A program made the position numbers and the translations under genes. A model generated the notes under the pieces. It did not search any database and was not told the DNA's origin. It saw only the letters and a program-made list of their open reading frames with translations. From Bacillota bacterium (lineage in GTDB: Bacteria; Bacillota; Sulfobacillia; JAJZYS01; JAJYTV01), in the NCBI GenBank assembly GCA_021810725.1, contig JAJZIE010000022.1, forward strand, positions 1 through 16,568: a stretch of DNA of 16,568 bases, read 5' to 3'. Below, in pieces: positions 1-5,599 of the stretch; the stretch's first letter is position 1, and each line of letters opens with the position of its first letter.

Positions 1-35
1 GATGAGAGCGCCGCACGTGTCGCGGCGCTCTCATC
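1..35. terminator. Perfect GC-rich hairpin, probable terminator of an upstream gene
   Basis: Positions 1-14 (GATGAGAGCGCCGC) pair perfectly with 22-35 (GCGGCGCTCTCATC), leaving a 7-nt loop. A 14-bp stem without mismatch is strong, but only a weak GCCTT follows, with no real T-run. It lies at the window edge, so its gene cannot be seen. I infer a factor-independent terminator for a gene to the left; its near symmetry would let it work in either direction. Confidence 0.6.
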
Positions 36-120
36 GCCTTCGCTGCGTCCTGCACGGGCGTCACCTCGGCGGTTCCGGGAAGGCCGGGGCTGTCTCGAGA
101 GGCGGTCCCTGGCTGGTGAC

Positions 121-134
121 CGTTGGCGCCAACG
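121..134. promoter_or_regulatory. 14-bp perfect palindrome upstream of the SPOCS-like gene
   Basis: CGTTGGCGCCAACG is its own reverse complement. It sits about 95 bp before the preferred start of the next gene and just before a short AT-rich stretch (CAACATAACTATG). This is a plausible position for an operator, but no regulator family is identifiable from it. GC-rich palindromes of this length can also arise by chance in such a genome. Confidence 0.3.
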
Positions 135-228
135 CAACATAACTATGCGACCAGGGGGTGGCACCGTGTTTCGCCCCGCCTGCATAAGGGCACGACGCCT
201 TGTAGGAGTCCGGGAGGGCCAGTGTTGC

Positions 229-759
229 GTGACCTGCGGTATCGACCTCAACACGAGCACGTTCCCCACGGTGATCGACCTCATCCCCTTCGTGAACGAA
301 ATCACCGTCGCCCAGTGTTCCTCGCTGCAAGGACGCGTGCTCATCACCGGCACCTTGCGGCAGGAGGTGCTGGTGAAAATGCAGGGCGGTACGGGCGCAA
401 ACTGCGCAAGCGTGACCTGCGGCGGTCAGACGGCGCCTGTCAGCTGCGGCCCCGTTCAGTACCTCGGGCTGTCCATCGCCCTATCTTGCGACATCCACGT
501 GCCGGACGCCCAACTAGGCGACTGCTGCAAGATCCAGCAGGCGAAGGTGATCGCGCAGAACTGGGAGCTGGTGGTGGACCCGTTCACCGGCTTTGTCATC
601 GGTGCGCGCGAGGAGACCTGTATGCTGTTCGAGATCTTGCTGCTTCGCATGGTGCGCATCCTGGTCCCGGCCAAGGAGTTGCTCCCCGCCCCTTGTCGGC
701 CGCCCGTTGCGCATTGTTCGCAAGATGGAGGTATGCCAGGTGGGCGAGCCACTGTTTGA
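229..759 (+). CDS. Cys-rich protein with SPOCS/DUF3794-like region, possible spore coat or sporulation protein
   Basis: The frame reads about 176 residues from a GTG at 229, preceded by GGAGGG at 213-218 with a 10-nt gap. In-frame starts further up (GTG 166, ATG 145) exist, but codons between 145 and 228 are rich in A- and T-ending triplets, while from 229 the third positions become strongly G/C, so I place the start here. The protein is cysteine-rich (CxxCG-type near the N-terminus, later CxxVxCGG and DCCK). It contains GRVLITGTLRQEVLV, then IALSCDIHVPDAQLGD. This order (a G-x-V-x-x-T-G-T-L strand, then a hydrophobic strand and VPDA/VPGA-x-x-GD) resembles the SPOCS/DUF3794 domain of SipL and clostridial spore surface proteins. 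The last 25 codons have poor codon bias, consistent with a frameshift or degenerate tail. Assignment to the family is tentative; the reading frame itself is secure. Confidence 0.6.
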   Translation: MTCGIDLNTSTFPTVIDLIPFVNEITVAQCSSLQGRVLITGTLRQEVLVKMQGGTGANCASVTCGGQTAPVSCGPVQYLGLSIALSCDIHVPDAQLGDCCKIQQAKVIAQNWELVVDPFTGFVIGAREETCMLFEILLLRMVRILVPAKELLPAPCRPPVAHCSQDGGMPGGRATV

Positions 760-1828
760 AACCATCCAGGTGCTATGTTGCCGAAACCCATACAGACGCA
801 TCTTCACGCCGGGCCCCTGCGGAACGTTCAAGTGCGACGGATTCACCGAGTATCCGGGAAACCCGGTTTACAATCCATATCCCGCGTCCAGCGCCTACTA
901 CCAGACGGTCCGTTACGATCAGGAGCTTTTTGCGCCCTACGGCTCGATGGCCTTCTACAAGATGTGGTACGACCGTGCCAGTTCGGGAGGTATTTCGCTG
1001 GCGACGTCCCCCGACGGGATCGATTGGACCTTTCTCGCCGACATGACCCACCTCCAGGAGACAGCCCGTCACTCGCGCGTGCTCTTTGACCGTGACGGCT
1101 TCGGCATCGGCGCGCCCTACCGCATTTGGTACTGGGATTCCCGCAATATCTACAACAGTTCTCCAACGGTCTTGAATTGGCTGCGAACCGCCTACTCCGT
1201 GAACGGAGTCGACTGGACAGGGGACACCAACCTGACCCAGGACCCCACGTCCCCGTTGCTGACGACCACGGATGGCCCCTTCCACGGCTCGTACGGGCCG
1301 GCGGACATCCTCTACTTCCCGCAGAATGCGCCCGTGCTGGACCCAAGCGCCCCGTTCAACAATCGGTATGTCATGTACTACGACGTCACCAACGGATCGG
1401 AGGAGCAACTCGCATTGGCTGCTTCCGCCGACGGCGTGTTTTGGCGTCAAGAAGGGCCGCTGCCCGTGCTCCCTCGCGGAGGACTCGGCGCATGGGACGC
1501 AAACTATGCGTGCGAGCACGCGGTGGTGCTGCGTCTATCCGCCACGCAGTACTTCATGCTCTATAGCGGCGGGATCAAGGCCAGCAGCGAAGGCATCGGC
1601 TGCGCGACGTCGACGGACGGTCTGAACTGGCACAAATACAGCGGCAATCCGGTGTTCTCGATCTCCGACGGCGTAGCCTGGCGCAGTGCCCGCACCTACA
1701 ACCCATGGGTCCTGATGAGTTCCCAACAGTTCAACGGACACGGCGACAGGGTCTGCTTCAAGCTGTGGTTGACCGGCGCTCCAGGCGCCAACCCGGGTGA
1801 CATCGACATCGGGTACGGTAGCCAGTGA
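740..1828 (+). CDS. Beta-propeller protein with repeated A-x-S-x-D-G-x-x-W motifs (GH43/GH32-like fold)
   Basis: About 362 residues from GTG 740, which has GGAGG at 727-731 and an 8-nt gap; ATG 725 is the alternative and lacks a good ribosome binding site. Four similar motifs recur: SLATSPDGIDW (about residue 86), TAYSVNGVDW (150), LALAASADGVFW (224) and IGCATSTDGLNW (286). They are interspersed with YxMWY/YVMYYD/YFMLYSGG strands, as in five-bladed propellers of the GH43/GH32/DUF377 type. The N-terminus has CC and GPCGTFKC cysteines not typical of such enzymes. No signal peptide is evident, so a cytoplasmic or spore-surface location is possible. I cannot assign the catalytic acids of GH43 with confidence, so enzyme activity is open. 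It overlaps the previous gene by 20 bp, implying coupling or a split single gene. Codon bias is weaker than in neighbouring operons. No partner gene follows; a weak hairpin lies downstream. Confidence 0.7.
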   Translation: MGEPLFETIQVLCCRNPYRRIFTPGPCGTFKCDGFTEYPGNPVYNPYPASSAYYQTVRYDQELFAPYGSMAFYKMWYDRASSGGISLATSPDGIDWTFLADMTHLQETARHSRVLFDRDGFGIGAPYRIWYWDSRNIYNSSPTVLNWLRTAYSVNGVDWTGDTNLTQDPTSPLLTTTDGPFHGSYGPADILYFPQNAPVLDPSAPFNNRYVMYYDVTNGSEEQLALAASADGVFWRQEGPLPVLPRGGLGAWDANYACEHAVVLRLSATQYFMLYSGGIKASSEGIGCATSTDGLNWHKYSGNPVFSISDGVAWRSARTYNPWVLMSSQQFNGHGDRVCFKLWLTGAPGANPGDIDIGYGSQ

Positions 1829-1911
1829 ACGCGGAGGTCGGTGGGCCGCGCGAACGTCCTGCCACTCGACCGCGGGACACGGGAATGGCGACGACGCGTC
1901 GCGGTTCCCTT

Positions 1912-1928
1912 AAGGCCACCGGGGCCTT
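1912..1928. terminator. Small hairpin between convergent genes, possible bidirectional terminator
   Basis: AAGGCC and GGCCTT form a 6-bp stem around ACCGG. It lies in the 141-bp gap between the end of the propeller gene and the stop of rfbB on the opposite strand. No long T-run is seen on either side (CCTTGCCTTGG follows), so the call rests on position and the stem only. Confidence 0.35.
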
Positions 1929-1969
1929 GCCTTGGCTGGCAGCGGCTTAGTCTTGCCTTGGCGCCGACC

Positions 1970-2947
1970 TTACGATAGACCTCTCGGGAGCCGCCGCCAC
2001 CAGTCCTCGTGCGTTTCGTACCAGCGCACCGTCTCCTCGAGCCCCGCGTCGAATTCCCGGCGCCGCGCCCAGCCGAGCGACCGGACCTTGGCCGTATCGA
2101 CGCAGTAGCGGTAGTCGTGGCCGGGCCGATCGGGGACGAAGCGGATCAGGGAAGACGGCTTGCGCAGCAGGGACAGGATCCGGCGGGCGACCTCGCTGCC
2201 GGACACCTGGAGATCCGCGCCGAGGTTGTACGCGTCCCCCGCTGCGCCCCGATGGAGCACAAGATCGATGCCAGCGCAGTGGTCTTCCACGTGCAGGTAG
2301 TCGCGCACGGCGCTGCCGTCGTGGTAGAGCGGCAGGGGCAGTCCCTGCAAGGCGTTCGTGATGAAGAGCGGGATGATCTTCTCGGGGTACTGGTAGGGGC
2401 CGTAGGTGTTGGCGCCGCGCGTGACGACGACGTCGAGCCCGAACGATGCGCCGTAGCTCGCGACCAGGAACTCCGCCGCCGCCTTGCTCGCCGAGTACGG
2501 GCTGCGTGGCCGGAGGGGATCCGTCTCCAGCGAGCGCCTCGCGCTGCCCGCGAGATCGCCATAGACCTCGTCCGTCGAGACCTGCAGGAAGCGCCGCACG
2601 GCCCTGCGCCGGGCCTCGTCGAGCAGGACGAGCGTCCCTTCGACGTTGGTGCGGACGAAGGTCCGAGGCTCCTGGAGGCTGCGATCCACGTGGCTTTCGG
2701 CCGCGAAATTGAGCACGGCGTCGACGCCTGCCATCGCCTGCCGCACGTCCGCCAGGCTTGCGATGTCGCCACGGAGAAACGTGATCCGCTCCAGGAGATC
2801 CGAAAGGTTTTCGAGGTTGCCCGCATAGGTGAGCTTGTCGAGCGCCACGATCTGCCAGTCCGGGTGACGGCCCAAGGCGTAGCGCACGTAGTTGCTGCCG
2901 ATGAAGCCGGCCGCGCCGGTGACCAGCACACGCTTGAACTCAGCCAC
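1970..2947 (-). CDS. rfbB: dTDP-glucose 4,6-dehydratase
   Basis: Catalyses dehydration of dTDP-glucose to dTDP-4-dehydro-6-deoxyglucose, the second step of dTDP-L-rhamnose synthesis. The 325 residues match the family length. An N-terminal Rossmann fold carries TGAAGFIGSN (10-19). The extended-SDR active site is STDEVYG (124-130, with Thr-Asp-Glu 125-127) and YSASK (Tyr151, Lys155). TYGPYQYPEK (181-190) and the RDYLHVEDH region (215-223) are family signatures. The start is GTG, chosen because GGGAGG stands six bases upstream. It is the last gene of the rfbA-rfbD-rfbC-rfbB unit and overlaps rfbC by 8 bp, so translation is probably coupled. All key residues are present and I see no damage. Confidence 0.95.
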   Translation of the reverse strand: MAEFKRVLVTGAAGFIGSNYVRYALGRHPDWQIVALDKLTYAGNLENLSDLLERITFLRGDIASLADVRQAMAGVDAVLNFAAESHVDRSLQEPRTFVRTNVEGTLVLLDEARRRAVRRFLQVSTDEVYGDLAGSARRSLETDPLRPRSPYSASKAAAEFLVASYGASFGLDVVVTRGANTYGPYQYPEKIIPLFITNALQGLPLPLYHDGSAVRDYLHVEDHCAGIDLVLHRGAAGDAYNLGADLQVSGSEVARRILSLLRKPSSLIRFVPDRPGHDYRYCVDTAKVRSLGWARRREFDAGLEETVRWYETHEDWWRRLPRGLS

Positions 2948-3488
2948 GATCGTCCTCCCAGAGCTCCGTGCCGAACTGGTCCCAGGGCAGGCGGCCTTCG
3001 TTCGGGTCCGACGGATCGAACTGCTGGTCCGTCAGGTAGAGGAGCGTCGCACCGCCCCAGCCGGCCTTGTAGCCGTGCGCAACGCCTGGCGGGATGCGCA
3101 GGAAGGCGGGCTCCTGGCCGCTCAGGAGCACCGGCTGCCGGACGCCCCTGCTGGCCGAGGCCTCCCGGCAGTCCACGAGCCAGACGAGCATGAGGCCCTC
3201 GAGGACGCACCAGAGCTCGCTCTGTGGCAGCTTCGGGTGCAGATGGAACGCGTTGATCCTGTGTGGCGCGGCGACGCTCAGGGAGGCTTGGCGCACGCTG
3301 AACGCGGGGGAGGAGCCCTCCAGGACGCCGTCTCGCAAGCGAAAGAGCTCCGTGAACGATCCGTTCAGGGCACGATGGGCATCAAGGCCCCCGAGCGTCA
3401 CGCCCTCGATGCCGGGACGCGGCAGGTAGTTCTGGAACGTGAGCGCCGGCAGGATGTCGCCGGCGAGGGGAACCTGCAACCGCATCAA
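2940..3488 (-). CDS. rfbC: dTDP-4-dehydrorhamnose 3,5-epimerase family protein, divergent active site
   Basis: A 182-residue cupin of the RmlC family, expected to epimerise dTDP-4-dehydro-6-deoxyglucose at C3 and C5. The family shape is clear: a His-containing strand (NAFHLHP, 79-85, with His82 in the place of the catalytic His), then LWCVLEGLMLVWLVDCR (92-108), PPGVAHGYK (133-141), and a C-terminal DPxDPNEGRLPWD (158-170) ending on the expected Asp. It differs from typical RmlC: the usual R-G-L-H is N-A-F-H, and the usual Tyr pair before S-P-E is Gln156-Phe157. Tyr151 is retained. Position between rfbD (4-bp ATGA overlap) and rfbB (8-bp overlap) supports the rhamnose role. A one-position epimerase making a different deoxysugar is an alternative. 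Confidence 0.85.
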   Translation of the reverse strand: MMRLQVPLAGDILPALTFQNYLPRPGIEGVTLGGLDAHRALNGSFTELFRLRDGVLEGSSPAFSVRQASLSVAAPHRINAFHLHPKLPQSELWCVLEGLMLVWLVDCREASASRGVRQPVLLSGQEPAFLRIPPGVAHGYKAGWGGATLLYLTDQQFDPSDPNEGRLPWDQFGTELWEDDRG

Positions 3489-4252
3489 CGCACCCCCTGT
3501 TCGGGTGTCGCGAGCTTCGCCCTCAGCTCCCGCCAGCGCCTGGTGTCGAGGGAGATGTCCTCCGGCAGCTCGACCGCCGCGTCGCGCCGGGAGCCCGGCC
3601 GGACGTCGGGGCGTCTTCGCCGAGCCAGGTCGAAGACACTCTTGCGCTCGGTCGCGATGTGCAGCGTCGCGTCCGCGATCCGGTCGACCCGTCGCACGGC
3701 GAGCGCGATCTCGGGCGCGATGACATCCACGTAGTCCTGGCTCGTGAAGAGGTCGGCGTACGCCACGGGATAGGGGAACTCCCTGCCGCGGAAGCTCGTG
3801 CGGATCACGAGCGACCCGGGGGCGAAGTGGGCCGCCTCCTCCGCCACCAGCTTCGAGAGCGCATAGTAGTTGCGCACCGGACCCGGCACGTCGTCTTCGA
3901 GGTACATGCCACGCGTCCCCGCGAAGACGTAGTCGGTCGAGATGTGGACAAGGCGCAGGCTGTGCCGCAGCGAGGCCCGCACGATGTTGCGGGTGCCGAG
4001 CACGTTGGTCTGCCAGCAGCCGGCCTTGTCGCGCTCCGCGCCGGCCACGTCGGTGTAGGCCGCGGCGTGGACGATCAGATCCGGCCGGAGGCGCTCGATC
4101 TCACCTTCGATGGTCTGCGGGCGCGTGATGTCGAGCGTGGCGTGGGGCGGGGCGACGATCGCCGGCAGCAGGCGCAGGAGTTCGCGCCCGAGCCGGCCGG
4201 AGCCGCCCGTCAGGAGAATGCGGACCGCCGTCGGGCGGTCAGAGTTCCACAT
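3485..4252 (-). CDS. rfbD: dTDP-4-dehydrorhamnose reductase
   Basis: Reduces dTDP-4-dehydro-L-rhamnose to dTDP-L-rhamnose with NAD(P)H, the final step of the pathway. It is an extended short-chain dehydrogenase with a nucleotide-binding TGGSGRLG (15-22), VHAAAYTDV (61-69), STDYVFAG (105-112) and YYALSK (129-134, catalytic Tyr130 and Lys134). At 255 residues it is shorter than the usual 280-300, with a compact C-terminal part. The ATG has GGGAGA about eight bases upstream and lies inside the end of rfbA (14-bp overlap). The stop overlaps the rfbC start by ATGA. A related sugar-nucleotide reductase is possible, but the operon makes RmlD much the likeliest. Confidence 0.92.
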   Translation of the reverse strand: MWNSDRPTAVRILLTGGSGRLGRELLRLLPAIVAPPHATLDITRPQTIEGEIERLRPDLIVHAAAYTDVAGAERDKAGCWQTNVLGTRNIVRASLRHSLRLVHISTDYVFAGTRGMYLEDDVPGPVRNYYALSKLVAEEAAHFAPGSLVIRTSFRGREFPYPVAYADLFTSQDYVDVIAPEIALAVRRVDRIADATLHIATERKSVFDLARRRRPDVRPGSRRDAAVELPEDISLDTRRWRELRAKLATPEQGVR

Positions 4253-5309
4253 GGCTGATGTCTCCCAGCACGAGGCGCGCCACCTGCTTGCGCAGGCCGC
4301 CGCCGGCCCCCCGCGCGACCGCCCCCTGACCGATCACGCTGCTGTCGAGGCGGTACGGCAGATTGCGCACCTGGGCATCCGCGAAGAGGATGGAGTACTC
4401 CACCTCGCTCTGGACGATGCGGGCGTTCGGTCCGACCGAAGTGTACGGCCCGAGGTAGCTGCGCTCGACGACAGCGCCGGCGGCGATGTGCACCGGTCCC
4501 CGCACCACCGAGCCCAGAATGAACGCGCCCTCTTCGACGACCACCTCGCCGATGAGCTGCGACGTCTCGACCCGGCCTTGGATGTCGCGCCTGAGGCGCG
4601 AGAGCACCAGCCGGTTCGCGTCCAGGAGATCCTCGGTCCGGCCGGTGTCCTTCCACCAGCCATGCACCAGGCGGGCCCTGACCGTCCTGCCGCCGTCCAC
4701 CATGGCCTGCACGGCGTCGGTGATCTCGTATTCTCCGCGCCTGCTCGGCGCGAGCGTCGCGATGGCCTCGTGCACGGCGGGCGAGAACACGTAGACCCCG
4801 ACCAGCGCGAGATTGGAAGGGGGATCCTGCGGCTTCTCCACGAGGTGGAGCACGGCGCCCGCCTCGTCCAGGACGGCGACGCCGAACTGCTGCGGGTTGT
4901 CGACCGGCGTCAGCAGGATCAGCGCATCGCACCGCCCTGCCGCGTAGTCCTGGACGAAGTCGCGGATCCCGCCCGAGAGCAGGTTGTCGCCGAGGTACAT
5001 CACGAACGGGTCGTCGCCGAGGAAGCGCCTGGCGGCCCTGACGGCGTGCGCAAGCCCCTGCGGCTCCAACTGGGGGATGAACGTGAACTCGGCGCCCCAG
5101 CGGCTTCCGTCGCCGAGGGCCGCCTTGATCTCCGCGCCGGTCTCGGGGTTGACGATGACGCCGATCGAGTCGATACCGGCCGACGCGATATCCTCGACGA
5201 CGTAGTGGAGGCTGGGCTTGTTCGCGATGGGGAGCAGCTGCTTCGCCCGGGTGAATGTGAAGGGACGAAGCCGAGTCCCTTTGCCGCCCGCGAGGATCAG
5301 GCCTTTCAA
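4239..5309 (-). CDS. rfbA: Glucose-1-phosphate thymidylyltransferase, long form with C-terminal beta-helix
   Basis: Makes dTDP-glucose from dTTP and glucose 1-phosphate, the first committed step of the pathway. The protein begins MKGLILAGGKGTRLRP at a TTG (5309-5307); an in-frame extension upstream to 5528 has no family similarity and was not used. The ribosome site is weak (AGGGCGG about nine bases before). Signature residues: GGKGTRLRP (8-16), Lys23 in AKQLLP, GDN (107-109), EKP (158-160) and WKDTG (219-223). From about residue 245 hydrophobic hexapeptide-like repeats (GEVVVEEGAFI, GPVHIAAGAVV, GPYTSVGPNARI) form a left-handed beta-helix. At 356 residues it matches the long RmlA/StrD-type subfamily rather than the roughly 290-residue RmlA. 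First gene of the rhamnose operon. Confidence 0.93.
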   Translation of the reverse strand: MKGLILAGGKGTRLRPFTFTRAKQLLPIANKPSLHYVVEDIASAGIDSIGVIVNPETGAEIKAALGDGSRWGAEFTFIPQLEPQGLAHAVRAARRFLGDDPFVMYLGDNLLSGGIRDFVQDYAAGRCDALILLTPVDNPQQFGVAVLDEAGAVLHLVEKPQDPPSNLALVGVYVFSPAVHEAIATLAPSRRGEYEITDAVQAMVDGGRTVRARLVHGWWKDTGRTEDLLDANRLVLSRLRRDIQGRVETSQLIGEVVVEEGAFILGSVVRGPVHIAAGAVVERSYLGPYTSVGPNARIVQSEVEYSILFADAQVRNLPYRLDSSVIGQGAVARGAGGGLRKQVARLVLGDISHVEL

Positions 5310-5599
5310 CGGTTTGCACCGCCCTGCACCGCCGCCTTCAAAGCGCCTTCCGAAGTGGTTCGGACGAGCACCCGGGAACTTGCGCCGAATCGGACGCTGG
5401 CTCCTGTCTCGCGCCGTCGGGCTGCCCGGGAACCGCCTGCCACCTGTGCCCGCATCGCGCGCCACTCCCATACCTTGACTAATGCAACCTATGAGCCGGA
5501 ACTCGATCCTGCGCGCCGTGCTCGACATCCGACCGGCACCGTCGCGGGCATGGGCTCGAGGGCACGAGGGCTGCCATCCTTCCGAGACAGGGCGTCACT
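5310..5599. other. Divergent intergenic region between the rhamnose operon and the glycosyltransferase
   Basis: This 290-bp gap separates two divergently transcribed units and should hold promoters for both. The only AT-richer patch is around 5470-5500 (ATACCTTGACTAATGCAACCTATGAG). TTGACT at 5475-5480 looks like a -35 element, but no good -10 follows at the right distance on the plus strand, and I find no clear sigma-A pair on the minus strand. No RNA gene or clear inverted repeat is visible. Confidence 0.35.

Noticed and set aside
773..1519. 248-codon minus-strand open frame over the propeller gene
   Set aside because: The plus frame has four repeated propeller motifs; the antisense frame has none.
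2009..3193. 394-codon plus-strand open frame over rfbB and rfbC
   Set aside because: Antisense to two confidently identified enzymes; no motif, no ribosome site.
5310..5528. N-terminal extension of rfbA to an upstream ATG
   Set aside because: The added 73 residues are Arg/Gly-rich and precede the normal family start MKGLILAGG, which can begin at the TTG at 5309.
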